The notes under the pieces are model-generated. The model was not told the DNA's origin. It saw nothing but the letters and a program-made list of their open reading frames with translations, and searched no databases. Source: Closterium sp. Naga37s-1 (Eukaryota > Streptophyta > Zygnematophyceae > Desmidiales > Closteriaceae). From it: a stretch of 64,000 bases of DNA. A program made the position numbers and the translations under genes. The number at the start of each line of letters is the position of its first letter. The stretch's first letter is position 1. Where the stretch lies: NCBI GenBank assembly GCA_947471745.1, contig CANJKZ010000774.1, positions 3,082,001 through 3,146,000 on the forward strand, read 5' to 3'. Shown in pieces: positions 20,805 to 31,923 of this stretch.

Positions 20805-20833
20805 GCGCTCAGCAATCCCATTTCTCCGTGGTA
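20805..20833 (+). other. Micro-inversion at the integrase deletion of copia D
   Basis: Here the plus strand reads CGGCGCTCAGCAATCCCAT, the reverse complement of the integrase stretch ATGGGATTGCTGAGCGCCG found in direct orientation in A (55830) and encoding the NG-IAERR region. It is joined directly to post-integrase sequence (GTCGAGGTAGCTGTCG), so about 500-600 bp of integrase C-terminus and linker are missing. Confidence 0.75.
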
Positions 20834-21870
20834 CTGCGCCTGTCGAGGTAGCTGTCGGCTCAGGTGCTGCTCGGGGTGCTGCGTTTGGGGGTGCGGAGCC
20901 AGGGGGTGTGTAGTCTGAGGGTGCTGGGTTTGTGGGTGCTGAGCCTGGGGGTGAGGGGCCTGGGGGTGCTGAGCCTGCGGGTGTGGAGCCTGGGGGTGCT
21001 GAGCCTGAGGGTCTTGAGCCTGGGGGTGGTGAGTCGGAGGGTGCGGAGTCTGGGGGTGCTGAGCCTCGGGGTGCTGCTTTGTCTGGAGGCCCTTCTGGTG
21101 CTTCGCCGCGACTGTCTCCGCAGCAGCTGCGTGAGTAGCATGTTCGGCGCGTATGCCTTCGGAGTGGAGCTACCGGAGCTGGAGGCGCTGGAGACGCTTG
21201 AGCTGGAGGTGCTGGAGTTACTACTGGACCTTGAGGAGCTGGAGCTAATGGCACTGGCGTGGGAGGCGCTGGAGCTGCAGGAGCTGGAGCTGTTGACCCC
21301 GGAGCTGGAGGTGCTGGAGGCACTGTGCGGCCGCGAGCGTACTTCGTTCCCCTGCTTCTTGGTGTTCTTTCTTCTACTAGCCTTACTCCTCCCCTCCTGT
21401 GTCCACCGCTTGACCGGTCGCAGCCGCCGTTACTGCCAGCCTCCCCACTGCCTGCTCCTTCTCCTTACACTGAGCAGTCCGGCGGTCTTACAGAGCATCG
21501 TGAGCCTGCGTCTCGTCCTGTCTTGCCTGTTCGCACTGCTCGTCGCATTCCTCGTTCGCGTCCTCCTCCTGTCCCTGGCACGCACGCTATGGCACTCCGT
21601 CCTTCCTCTATTCCACTGCGTGTTCCTCTGCCTGCTCCTCCTGAGTCCTCTCTTCCCGAGGTCCCTGATCCTGAGTCTGACCGCGCTCGTGCTGCCAGTC
21701 CCACTGTCTCTCGTCTCCTCGCCACTGTTGTCACTGACCCTTCTTTTGAGTCTGCTGCTGCGTCTGCTCTCGTTGCTGATCTGCTTGACTTTGCTGCTGC
21801 CTGCCGTCTAGACTACGCCTCTGCTCTCATTGCTGAGTTTGCGTCTGCCAGTCCTCCGTCCGTTGGGGGT

Positions 21871-23108
21871 GAGTGTGCTCTTGGCACGGACGTCCTTGAG
21901 GACAGGCAGGAGGACTTTGAGTGTCTTTCAGCTGCTGTACCTCGTTTCACTTCCATGTTGCTTGCCCCTGAGGGAGACCCAGATGCACCAGACATCCCGA
22001 CCCCGCACTCTTACGCAGAGGCGATTACGGGTCCCTACTCCTCTCAGTGGCAGACAGTAATGGACACAGATATGGCATCCTGGAAGTCCACAGGCACATA
22101 CGTCGACGCAGTTCCTCCTTCTGGGGCGAACATAGTCGATGGTATGTGGATTTTCAGGGTGAAGAGGCTGCCGGGTTCTCCGCCTGCCTTCAAGGCTCGT
22201 TACGTTGCACGAGGCTTCAGCCAGTGATAGGGAGTTGACTTCTTCCATACCTTCTCCCCTACCCCGAAGATAACCACTCTTCAGGTGTTGCTGCACGTCG
22301 CAGCTCAGCGTGACTACGAGCTGCACTCCCTGGACTTCAGCACACCTTTTTTGCAGGGCAGCCTGCACGAGGAGATTTGGCTGCGCCGCCCACCTGGCTT
22401 CACTGGGTCGTTTCCTGCAGGTACCCAGTGGAGCCTCCGGCGCCTAGTCTACGGTCTCCCCAGGCCCCTCGCGAGTGGCACGACACACTGAGTGTGCTCT
22501 TGGCACGGACGTCCTTGAGGACAGGTAGGAGGACTTTGAGTGTCTTGTAGCTGCTGTACCTCGTTTTGCTTTCATGCTGCTTGCCCCTGAGGGAGACACA
22601 GATGCACCAGACATCCCGACCCTGCGCTCTTACGCAGAGGTGATTACGGGTCCCTACTCCTCTCAGTGGCAGGCAGCCATGGATGCCGAGATGGCATCCT
22701 GGAAGTCCACAGGCACCTTCGTCGACGAGGTTCCCCCACCTGGGGCGAACATTGTCGATGGCATGTGGATTTTCAGGGTGAAGCGGCCGCCGGGTTCTCC
22801 GCCTGCCTTCAAGGCGCGTTACGTTGCTCGAGGCTTCAGTCAATGATAGAGGGTTGACTACTTCCAGACCTTCTCCCCCACCCCGAAGATGACTACTCTT
22901 CGGGTGTTGCTGCACGTCACTGCTCAGCGTGACTACGCGTTGCATTCTTTGGACTTCAGCACAACTTTCTTGCAGGGCAGCCTGCACGAGGAGATCTGGC
23001 TGCGCCGCCCACCTGGCTTCACTGGGTCGTTTCCTTCTGGTACCCAGTGGAGCCTCCGCCGGCCAGTCTACGGTCTCCGCCAGGCACCTCGTGATTGTTA
23101 CGACACAC
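21871..23108 (+). repeat. 619-bp tandem duplication in the RT region of copia D
   Basis: 21871-22489 and 22490-23108 both run from GAGTGTGCTCTTGGCACGGA through the pre-RT region to GGCACGACACACTGAG. The junction shares TGAG with both parental ends. The unit is not a multiple of three and so shifts frame. The two copies differ more than the two LTRs, for example ACAGTAATGGACACAGAT against GCAGCCATGGATGCCGAG. Confidence 0.85.
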
Positions 23109-24421
23109 TGAGGACTACACTTGCGGCTCTTAGGTTTGCTCCTTCTACTGCTGACCCGTCGCTGTTTCTACGCACCGACACCTCGCTGCCGCCGTTCTAC
23201 GTCCTAGTCTACGTCGACGACCTGGTCTTTGCCACTGCTGAAACCGAGGTACTGACCCTTGTGAAGTCGGAGCTGCAGAAGAGACACACCTGCACTGACC
23301 TGGGTGAACTGCGCAGCTATCTTGGCTTGCAGATCACCCGGGACAGAGCACGGTGCACCATCACCCTGACTCAGTCACGCATGGTGCACCAGGTCCTTCA
23401 GTGCTTCGGCTTCCAGTTCTCCTCGCCACAGCCCACTCCTCTGTCTACCAGCCACTCGCTCTCAGCTCCACCTTCGGACGAGTCCGTGGAGCTGAGTGGT
23501 CCGTACCCAGAGCTTGTGGGTTGCCTCATGTATCTGATGACGTGCACACGACCTGACCTCGCGTACCCTCTTAGCCTCGTGGCTCGCTACGTGGCTCCCG
23601 GTAGGCACCGAAAGGTGCACTGGGATGCTGCGAAGAGGGTACTGCGTTACTTGTGCAGTACGTCGGGCATGGGGCTCGTTCTTGGAGGACGGGGTCCAGT
23701 TGTCCTCAGTGGTCACGCAGACGCTTCTTGGGTTGACGACTCAGCTACGCAGCGGTCGTCACAGGGTTACACCTTCAGCCTTGGCTCTGGCTCTGTTCCC
23801 TGGCGGTCTACCCGCTCGTCTTTGGTTCTCAGCTCCAGTTGTGAGGCTGAGATCTACGCCAGGGCCATGGCTGCACAGGAGCTACGCTGGCTCACCTACC
23901 TGCTGATAGACTTGGGAGAGCAGCCTCGTTCGCCTCCAAATCTGTACGTAGACAACAAGGCCATGATTGCCTTGTGTCAGGAGCACCGACTGGAGCACAG
24001 AACGAAGCACATCGCTCTGCGATACTTCCTTGCTCGATAGTTTCAGCAGCGTGGCCAGCTTTGTCTTGCGTACGTGGCCACTAGGGCCAACACTGCTGAT
24101 GTATTCACTAAGGCACTTCCGCCTGGTGATCATCAGCGCTTCTTTACTGTGTTAGGCCTTGTGCCTACTTTGCCTCACTTGCTTACTGCTTGACTCTACT
24201 TGTACTGTGATATATATATATACCTGCATGCTTGCACTTGCTAGGGTATGATCACTGTATTGTTTGTTCTCTTTTATATAACTCTGCATGTGAACTGGCC
24301 TTGTGGCCTCTTTGCTTGTGCTCGGACTGTATGGTGACTTTGTGATCCACCCTGAGCTTGCTTTGCTTTTCTTGACTGGTCTTGTGACCACTTGTTCTCC
24401 CCCACTTTGCCTATGGGGGTG

Positions 24422-24553
24422 TGTCAAACTTATATATAACTTACATTGTGTAGGCTGTAGTGGGGTAGCCCATAAGGGGTACAACCCAATTAGGGTTAGT
24501 ACTTGTACCCAACTCTTTGCTAGTTCATTCATTCTCGTTCGTTTTTTCTGACA
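24422..24553 (+). repeat. 3' LTR of copia D
   Basis: Preceded by CCTATGGGGGTG (polypurine-type primer) and followed by the CCAGT target duplication and chromovirus integrase sequence. Confidence 0.95.
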
Positions 24554-24558
24554 CCAGT

Positions 24559-25822
24559 CTTTCGGTAATAGTAAATGGGCGGTAGCTGGGGTGATCATGT
24601 GGCTAATCTGGAACGGTCCACAGTATCGCGGTCGAAGTTTCAGTACAACGGGCAGTCTTATGTTATGTGTGTAGAGCAGTAGTAATCTCCTAACTGGTAC
24701 GTGATTGGGCGGCAGTGGCGGTCAGCGTTTCGTTTTGCGATGACGTTATTTTTTTTAATTGCTTCTGTGGCTCTGGTGCGGGCAGCTTGCAGAATCTCAA
24801 CAAATTGTTGTGCGTGTGGCGTTGGGTTGTCCGGACTCGGCGTCATGGGCACTGTTGGATTTTGCCCATTGTTCAGGTAAAACGGGGACTGCTGCGTCGT
24901 CGCTGACATGGCATTGTTGTAGGCGAACTCGATCAGCGGCAGCGTGGCACGAATCAACTGCTGCTCCCATGTTGTCGAGTCGTCACACGTGGCACGAATC
25001 AACTGCTCCACTGTCTGATTCGTCCGCTCAGTTTGACCGCCGGTCTCGGGGTGGTACGACGAGCTGAACTGTAGCCTGGTCCCGAACTGCTCCCAGAGGT
25101 TCTTCCAAAAGTTGCTGGTAAACTTCGTGTCACGGTTGCTAATGATTGCGGCTGGAATCCCGTGCAGTCGAACGACGGTTGCGATGAACAGGCGAGCGGT
25201 TTCTTCGGCTGAGATCGATTTCCTGCATGTAGCGAAGTGAGCCATTTTTGTCAGTCAGTCAACGACGACCATTACCGCGTCGTTACCCTTAGGTTTCGAA
25301 GGTAACCCTGTGACAAAATCCATGGTAACCTGCTGCTAGGCACGCTCGGGCGGTGGAATCGGCTGCAACTGACCCGTCTTTCTTTTTCGGGAGCTCTTCA
25401 TCACCTGACACGTAGGACACGAGCCCACGTGGTGCTGTACGTCGGTCAACAGCCCCGGCCAGTAGTAATACCACTGCAGTTGCTGTCGCATTTTTTCTAC
25501 CCCGAAGTGACCCGAGGTAACCCCGTCGTGTGCCTCCTGTAGTAGCAGTTCCCTCAGTAGTGAGTACGCGGGTACCCAAATGCGGTTGGTGCCTCTTTTT
25601 ACGTAATAGAATCCCTTGGCTTCTGCCAGTTGCTGTGAATTTCCGGTCATGAAAAATGGGTCGCTGCGATATCCGTGGGTGAATAGGCCTGTTAATATTG
25701 GGTTGGTCTGGGTGAGTAGGATGGCGTGGAGTTGGGCAGTAGGGCGAGTGAGTGAGTCGGCGATATTGGATGCGCCTTTTTTGTACGTGACGGTGTAGTG
25801 GAAGTTGGACTCCAGATAGTCC
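24559..25822 (-). pseudogene. Integrase of chromovirus E (zinc finger and catalytic core)
   Basis: From right to left on the minus strand: H-H-C-C zinc-binding module (25540-25380: HDGVTSGHFGVEKMRQQLQW, CPTCQV), then the core beginning MDFVTGLP near 25322, continuing FATCRKSISAEETARLFIAT, NRDTKFTSNFWKNLW (second Asp) and YHPETGGQTERTNQTVEQLI (Glu) to about 24660. An in-frame TAG near 25340 and a 4-bp repeat (GACTGACTGAC, about 25250) break the frame. The 5' side is cut from RNase H by copia C at 25822/25823 and the 3' side from the chromodomain by copia D. Confidence 0.9.
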
Positions 25823-25953
25823 TGTCAAACTTATATGCTATAGTCTGTTTAGGCTGTAGTGGGGTAGTTCTTATAGGGTACAACAATTCTAGGTTTGCCA
25901 CTTGTACCCACCTGCTTTCTAATTCAGTCATTCATTTGTTCATGATTCTAACA
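25823..25953 (+). repeat. 5' LTR of copia C
   Basis: Runs from TGTCAAACTTATATGC to CATGATTCTAACA, with AGTCC immediately before and the primer site TGGTATTCTGAGCAGG immediately after. Confidence 0.95.
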
Positions 25954-26003
25954 TGGTATTCTGAGCAGGTTCCCTAGTTGGAACGTTATTTAGGGCCCAC
26001 CAC
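25954..26003 (+). promoter_or_regulatory. PBS, hairpin and GGGCCCACCAC block of copia C
   Basis: TGGTATTCTGAGC (25954-25966) is the tRNA primer site with a one-base insertion. GTTCC (25969-25973) pairs with GGAAC (25980-25984). GGGCCCACCAC is at 25993-26003. Confidence 0.7.
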
Positions 26004-26014
26004 GATTTTTTTTT

Positions 26015-26900
26015 TCTGCCCTGCCCGAAGCGCGCCTCGCGCCCTGCCCAAAGCGCGCCTCACGCCCTGCCCTAGTAAGGCCCGTCGCGGCCCTGCCTTT
26101 GCTGGCCCGTCGCGGCCCTGCCGTCGCCGCCTGTTGCGGCCCCTGCTGCCGTCGCGACCCTTACTGCCGTCGCGACCCCAACAGCCGTCACGACCCCAAC
26201 TGCCATCGCGGCCCCTACCGCCCGTCGCGGCCCCTAACTGCCGACGCGGACCCTACTGCCGACACTGCTCCTGCTGCTGTCGCGGCCCCCGCCCGTCGCA
26301 GCCCCTACTGACACGGCCCTGCCGTCGCCGCCTGTCGCGGCCCCTGCTGCCGTCGCGGCCCCTGCTGCTGTCGCGGCCCCTGCTGCCGTCGCGGCCCCTG
26401 CTGCCGTCGCGGCCCCTGCTGCAGTCGCGACCCCTACTGCTTTCGCAGCCCCTGCTGCCGTTGCGGCCCCTGCTGCCGTCACGGCCCCTGCTGTCGTCGC
26501 GGCCCCTGCAGCTGTCGCGGCCCCTGCAGTCGCGGACCCTGCTCTCGTGGCCCCTGCCGTCGCGGCCCCTTTGCTGTCGCGGCCCCTGCAGTCACGGCCC
26601 CTGCTGTCGCGGCCCTGCCCTGCACCCGCCCCTGGTAAGCACCCGCGCAGCCCTGCTGCGCCGTGCCGCCAGGCGCTGAGCCACGCCGCCAAGCCGAGCC
26701 ACGCCGCCCAGCCGAGCCGCGCCGCCCAGCCGAGCCGCGCCGCCCAGCCAAGCCGCGCCGCCCAGCCGAGCCGCGCCGCCCTACCGAACCACGCCGCCCT
26801 ACCGAGCCGCGCCGCCCTACTGAGCCGCACTGCCCTGCTGCTACTGCTGCCTCTGCTGCTACTGCTGCTACTGCTACTACTGCTGCCTCTACTGCTACTG
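26015..26900 (+). repeat. GC-rich tandem-repeat leader of copia C
   Basis: Mostly an 18-bp unit like GCGGCCCCTGCTGCCGTC in 26100-26600, then GAGCCGCGCCGCCC units (26690-26830) and CTACTGCTG triplets before the gag ATG. The gag frame stays open upstream through part of the leader, but the conserved protein begins at 26906. Confidence 0.75.
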
Positions 26901-26905
26901 CTGCT

Positions 26906-27962
26906 ATGGCTAGCCCTACTGTTCTCACCTTTGATGCTGAGGGACGTGCAGTTGACTTTGACGTGTGGGTTGACGACCTGCAGCTCTTTCTTCAGTGTGA
27001 CTCTAGGGATGGAGTATCCCTTTTCGATCACACGTCAGGGGTCTCTACTGCACCTGCTGCCACAGCTGACAGTATGGTTCGCTCGCAGTGGACCACTCGT
27101 GATGCTGTTGCTCGCCTTGCTGTTCGTAGTCACCTCCCGCCTGCTGAGCGCGCGCATTTTGGCCAGTACAAGACTTCTCAGTCTTTGTACGACGCTGTAG
27201 TTGCACGCTACTCCTCCCCTGCCACTGCTGCCCTCAGCCGCCTCATGCTGCCGTACCTTTTCCCTGACCTTGCCGCCTTTGCCACAGTTGCTGACCTCAT
27301 TTCCCACCTCCGCACTAGTGACACTCGCTACCGCGCTGCGCTTCCTACTGAGTTCTGTGCCAAGAACCCCCCCCCCCCATGTACATCACCCTTTACTACC
27401 TAGTCACCCGCCTCCCTGACTCCCTTGCTTCAGTCAGGGACCACTTTCTCTCCCTTTGCCCCACCGAGCTCACTGTCGACCTGCTAGAGGAGCGCCTCAC
27501 TGCGGCTGAGAAGAGTATCATAGCTGTAGGTGCTTCTCGCAGCGACCGCCGCACCCCTTTCTTTGAGGGGTGTTCCCCTATCCCCCTTCTCCCCTCTGAT
27601 GCTTCTGCTGCTGCTGTCGACCTCGCTGGCACTGAGGAGGTCGGGGCTGTGTCTGCTCCTAGTAGGAGGCACCGCACCAGCAAGGGCAAGGGGGGCAAGG
27701 GTGGTGGAGGGGACGGTGGGGGCGGCGGTGGAGGCGGTGGAGGAGGCGGAGGGGGTGGCGGTGGAGGTGGGGGTAGTGGCGGGGGTGGGGGCTTCAGTGG
27801 CGGCGGCGGAGGTGGTGGAGGCAGCGGCAGCGGTGGTGGAGGCTGCGGCGGCGGTGGTGGAGGTGTCGGCGGCGGTGGTGCTGGTCGAGGTGCAGCCGCG
27901 CAGCGTGGAGGCTTTGGTGGTAGCCAGCGCCAGCAGCAGCCGCGTTCCCGTGAGACCCCGTC
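26906..27962 (+). pseudogene. copia gag N-terminal part (element C)
   Basis: ATG 26906 begins MASPTVLTFDAEGRAVDFDV and gag continues through YDAVVARYSSPATAALSRLM to CAKNPPP, where a C run at 27369-27378 throws it out of frame. The next frame (YITLYYLVTRLPDSLASVRD, TPFFEGCSP) carries on to a long Gly-rich tract (27700-27895), RSRETPS and the CCGTC target of element G. The rest of gag resumes at 32032. Confidence 0.88.
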
Positions 27963-28363
27963 TGTGAGAGTACGCCGACGTTCGACATATTTCTCATTTC
28001 CATATTTTTACTCCATCTTATTCTCCATATTTTCCTCTTTCATTTGCACTTTATTTAACCTCAATCGGACTACTATTCTATTTTCTAGAGCTTTCCGATT
28101 ATTTCACTTATTTGGTATTTTCGGCACCGACATTTACATTATACGGCACCGACAGCACCGACAGTGGTGTACAAGGCGTAATCTCGCCATAATCCGAAGT
28201 GCCAATGGGCTTGCGTGCTTATGCGCACATGTGATATCTATTCTAGAAGAGCACGTTCCCGAAGGTTCGGATTATCTGTTGTTTCTATGTATTTCTGAGT
28301 ATAAATACGCCTTGTACTCACCTTTAGTGCAACATTCTCGAGTGGAAATTCGATCCTGTGACA
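27963..28363 (+). repeat. 5' LTR of element G
   Basis: Begins TGTGAGAGTACGCCGACG and ends GATCCTGTGACA. It is AT-rich compared with the region and unrelated to the copia LTRs. A TATAAATA box lies near 28301, followed by ACGCCTTGTACTCACC, a plausible promoter. Its last 103 bp match 31924-32026 with one or two changes. Confidence 0.9.
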
Positions 28364-28559
28364 CTTGGTAATCAGAGCCGTTTTCACTCGCGGAGTTTCA
28401 GCTAAGCAGCGCGCTCAAGAAATTCCTGCTTCGAAAAACCGCCGTGGGCGACGAATTCGGCGCCGACGCTGGTAAGCACCAGATTCCGCATTTTTTTTAT
28501 AACCCCCCTCGCGCGTTTTTTGAACAGGATCGTGCGTTCGATTGTTGGCAAATTCGTTT

Positions 28560-29859
28560 GCGATACAGGGACGACAATTGCGAATTATCGGGACCTATAT
28601 CGAACGGTGCAGAAGTAGCGAGACCGACGCGCGACGGATCGAACGACTTCGGGTGAAAGCGCGCGTCATGGCGAAAATTGCGACAGAAGCAGAATCGATC
28701 GTGACTTCGCAGCAGTCGCGAAATTTTCCCAAGGCCCAAGAAATTCGAGCCCCCAACACCTTTGATGGGGAAATCGACGCTAGGCACTGGCGATCGAAAT
28801 TTACTTCGCCGCCATTGGATGGACAGCACCAGCACTCGACAGAAACAGAATTAATTTTGCAGCAACACTACTGCGCGGACCAGCAATTGAATGGATAAGC
28901 GGAAGCGGTTTATTAAACCAAGGTGAAGCGACGTGGCAGCAGTTCCGAGAACAATTACTACAGCGTTTTGAGCCGATTAATGCAGCGTTTATCGCCCGCG
29001 ACAAAATACATCGTCATCGACAAACCGGGAGCGTCGCGAACTACACGCAACAAATGGAGGAGTTGTTCAACCGCATCCCCGACGTCACAGAAGGCGAAAA
29101 AATTAGAGCATTCATCGCGGGGCTGAAAAAAGAAACACGACAACATGTTGCGGCCGCAAATTGGAGCAGCTACAACGACGTCGTTTCGGCAGCGGAACGT
29201 TTCGACGTAACCACGATCGGAACACGACGACTTCATGGACGAGCTAGACGACATGGAGGACGCTTGGCTAACCCCACGTACGCCGACCCGATGGAACTCG
29301 ATCGAATCGATGCGAAGGCAAGACCAAAGAAGAACAAATCTAAGTGTTCTTTCTGCGGCAAGCCCGGACATCGAATCATCGATTGTGACGAAATGAAAAC
29401 TGCACGTTCAGCGCTTAGGGACCGCACCAGTGGAGCAGATTTAATGCAAATATTGGAGGATCGTGGAGTGAAATTTTCAAACCACGAACGGACTCTACCA
29501 GGGAAAATCGCCGAGGGAAATAAAATCTCCGCGACACAAGACCCTGCTGGACCCGGACAGCTCCAAAAAGGCCCTGTAAAAAGTAAGCACCCCTTCAAAA
29601 TATCACACAAGGATGCTTTACTTGGAAAAACTTCCCTTGGGTCTACGGCCTTTGTGAAATCACGAGAGAGGCTCCAGAAGAAAAAGAATGTACCGGTACG
29701 ACAACTACAGCAGCTGCGCATGGGGAACCAACAACGGAGCGTAGAATATCGACCTTCCAACGACGACATCGTCCTCTCTCTGAAAAACCAGCCAACGTCG
29801 ACCAACCGGTCCCCACGGAAGAAGTCGGTGGCGCTGAAGCAGCTCAAGAGGGAGCTGGA
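28560..29859 (+). pseudogene. Gypsy-type gag of element G
   Basis: Pieces in different frames form one gag: AQEIRAPNTFDGEIDAR (28735), QKLILLQ-like HYCADQ and then LLRGPAIEWISGSGLLNQGE (28870 onward, another frame), FREQLLQRFEPINA, and from 29054 MEELFNRIPDVTEGEKIRAF with a CCHC knuckle CSFCGKPGHRIIDC (29344-29385) and a basic tail. Gag packages element RNA through the knuckle. The frame is cut at 29859 by copia K. Confidence 0.82.
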
Positions 29860-30032
29860 TGTCAGAATGTATTTGCTGTCTAGCCTGCAGTGGGGTACTC
29901 TGTAATGAGTACAACCCAATTTAGGGTGTTGTACTTGTATCCCAACTCTTGCTAGTAAAACCACTCATTCTCCTTTCCAATCCTCTCGACACTCAATTCT
30001 CTCGACACTCATTCTCGCCTAAGATTCTAACA
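29860..30032 (+). repeat. 5' LTR of copia K
   Basis: Begins TGTCAGAATGTATTTGC and ends AAGATTCTAACA, with the family core GCAGTGGGGTA...GAGTACAACCCAATTTAGG. CTCTCGACACTCA(A)TTCT is doubled near its end, making it longer than the others. Confidence 0.88.
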
Positions 30033-30084
30033 TGGTATCAGAGCAACTAAGTCTTAGGACCTAATCTCAATGGGCCCACCACCT

Positions 30085-31500
30085 ATTGCACTGCCCGTAC
30101 CTAGCCCGTCGACTTCGTCGCCCGCGCCCGGCCCTTACCTAGCCCGTAGCCCGGCCCGTACCTAGCTCGTCGCCTCGGCCCCGCTGGCCCCGTCGACTTC
30201 GTCGCCCACGCTCGGCCCGTACCTAGCTCGTCGCCAGGCCCGTACCTAGCCCGTCGCCCGGCCTGTACGTAGCCCGTCGCCTTGGCCCCGCTGGCCCCGT
30301 CGTCTTCGTCGCCCGCGCCCAGCCCGCACCTAGCTCGTCGCCCGGCCCGTACCTAGCCCGTCGCCCGGCCCGTACGTAGCTCGTCACCTCGGCCCCGCTG
30401 GCCCCGTCAACTTCGTCGCCCGCGCCCGGCCCGTACCTAGCCCGTCGCCCGGCCAGTACCTAGCCTGTCGCCCGGCCCATACCTAGTTCGTCGCCTCGGC
30501 CCCGCTGGCCCCGTCAACTTCGACGCCCGCGCCCGGCCCGTATCTAGCCCGTCGCCCGGCCCGTACCTAGCCCGTCGCCTCGGCCCCGCTGGCCCCGTCA
30601 ACTTCGACGCCCGCGCCCGGCCCGTACCTAGCCCGTCGCCCGGCCCGTACCTAGCCCGCGCCCGGCCTCGTCTCCTGCCTGCGCCCGGCCCGTACCTAGC
30701 CCGTCGCCCGGCCCGTACCTAGCCCGTCGCTCGGCCCGTACCTAGCCTCGCGCCCGGCCCCGTACCTGCACAGCGCCAGGCTCTGTACCTGCCCAGCGCC
30801 CGGCCCTGTACCTGTTTGGCCCCTCGGCCCCCTAGGCCCCTCGGCCCCCCCTAGGCCCCTCGGCCCCTTGTTTGGCCCTGCGGCCCCTAGGCCCCTCGGC
30901 CCCACCTCAGATACTGGCGCCCGGCCCCCCGGCCCCTTGTTTGGCCCCTCGGCCCCCTAGGCCCCTCGGCCCCCCCCCTTAGGCCGCCCCCCGGCCCCTT
31001 GTTTGGCCCCGCGGCCCCTAGGCCGCTCGGCCCCACCTTAGAGACCGACGCCCGGCCCCGTACCTGCCCAGCGCCCGGTCCCGTCCCTGCCCAGCGCCCG
31101 GCCCCGTACCTGCCCAGCACCCGGCCCTGTCCTTGTTTGGCCCCTCGGCCCCTTGTTTGGCCCCTTGGCCCCCTAGGCCCCCCCGGCCCCTTGTTTGGCC
31201 CCGCGGCCCCTAGGCCACCCGGCCCCACCGCAGAGACCGGTGCCCGGTCCCCCAGCCCCTTGTTTGTCCCCTCGGCCCCCTAGGCCCCTCGACCCCCCTA
31301 GGCCCCCCCGGCCCCTTGTTTGGCCCCTCGGCCCCCTAGGCCCCTCGGCCCCCCTAGGCCGGCCCTGTACCTGGCCAACACCCGGCCCCGTACCTGCCCA
31401 GCGCCCAACCCCGTTCCTAGCCATGGCCCCGTCGCCCCTAGCCATGGCCCCTCGCAACCTGCCACCCCTAACCGCGGCCCCGGTGCCCTGTTGCGCCATG
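30085..31500 (+). repeat. GC-rich tandem-repeat leader of copia K
   Basis: Units of the type CCCGGCCCGTACCTAGCCCG dominate 30110-30800, in higher-order blocks with GCCTCGGCCCCGCTGGCCCC. Units of GGCCCCTTGTTTGGCCCC then follow to about 31340. Confidence 0.8.
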
Positions 31501-31589
31501 GTGGGTGAGGGGGTGGCAAGAGGGGGTTCCTCCTGCCCGCGTGCCCTACGGTCGCACGCGCAGCTCCGCCCCCGCCCCCCTCCCCCCCC

Positions 31590-31743
31590 TCCCCCCCCTC
31601 CATGGGGATGGCGGGGAGAGGGGGGGGGGAAGCTTGGAGGTTCAGGGGGAGGCAGGAGGGGATCTGCAGCACCAGGTCCCCCACCCTTCTCCTACCTCCC
31701 CCTGCTGCGGGAGCAGCAGAAAGGGGGAGGGGATCTGCAGCAC

Positions 31744-31774
<31 letters not shown>

Positions 31775-31922
31775 GGCCCACCCCCCCTCCCCCCCCCTCC
31801 ATGGGGATGGCGGGGAGAGGGGGGGGGGGAAGCTTGGAGGTTCAGGGGGAGGCAGGAGGGGATCTGCAGCACCAGGTCCCTCACCCTTCTCCTACCTCCC
31901 CCTGCTGCGGGAGCAGCAGAAG
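31590..31922 (+). repeat. 199-bp direct repeat with long C run
   Basis: A block starting CCATGGGGATGGCGGGGAGA occurs at 31600 and again at 31799; both contain GGGGATCTGCAGCACCAGGT and end CTGCTGCGGGAGCAGCAG. A run of about 30 C lies between them (31747-31776). It fills the space between the leader of K and the remnant LTR of G, and I recognise no gene in it. Confidence 0.8.
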
Positions 31923-31923
31923 G

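Larger units (their letters stand above)
18615..24193 (+). pseudogene. copia gag-pol polyprotein (element D), multiply broken
   Basis: ATG 18615 starts gag (MASLRALVFDHEGRPIQFDT), which shifts frame near 18790 and resumes through 18967-20100: a Gly-rich tract, a C-X13-C-X3-H-X4-C motif (CPYVIRTGDRAGQTCGKLHT) and protease LDSGASRYFF at about 20043. Integrase starts at 20548 (MDVWGPAHVS, VVDDYTRYTEVFPL, LHSDRGGEF) but ends abruptly near 20805. After a GGAEP-type linker the RT reads WIFRVKR...ARGFSQ, LHSLDFSTTFLQGSLHEEIW and YVDDLVFA (about 23210), then RNase H HADASWVDD and NKAMIALCQEHR. Stops include TGA/TAG in both ARGFSQ copies and TAG 24038-24040 before the normal end at 24193. Confidence 0.9.
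17262..24553 (+). mobile_element. Ty1/copia element D, full length with target duplication
   Basis: LTRs 17262-17393 and 24422-24553 (132 bp each, four differences by eye) are flanked by CCAGT at 17257-17261 and 24554-24558. Removing D rejoins the integrase and chromodomain parts of chromovirus E. Order inside: primer site, hairpin, GC-rich leader, gag, protease, integrase, RT, RNase H, polypurine tract (CCTATGGGGGTG). The polyprotein has many stops, a 619-bp internal duplication, and a deletion with a small inversion in integrase. Confidence 0.96.
29860..31923 (+). mobile_element. Ty1/copia element K, 5' LTR and leader only
   Basis: A 173-bp LTR (29860-30032) is followed by TGGTATCAGAGC (30033-30044), the best initiator-Met tRNA primer site in the window, GGGCCCACCAC (30072-30082) and a long GC-rich leader. 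No gag-pol or 3' LTR follows; at 31924 the end of element G's LTR begins. CTGGA precedes the LTR but the other target copy is lost with the deletion. Confidence 0.88.

Noticed and set aside
24554..25822. Separate gypsy element independent of 43499-47091
   Set aside because: Matching AGTCC and CCAGT duplications and the domain order show that these are parts of one chromovirus split by copia C and D.
26015..26900. Long open frames through the GC-rich leaders of copia C and other elements
   Set aside because: GC-rich tandem repeats lack stop codons, so open length is not evidence of coding; the conserved gag begins at the ATG after them.
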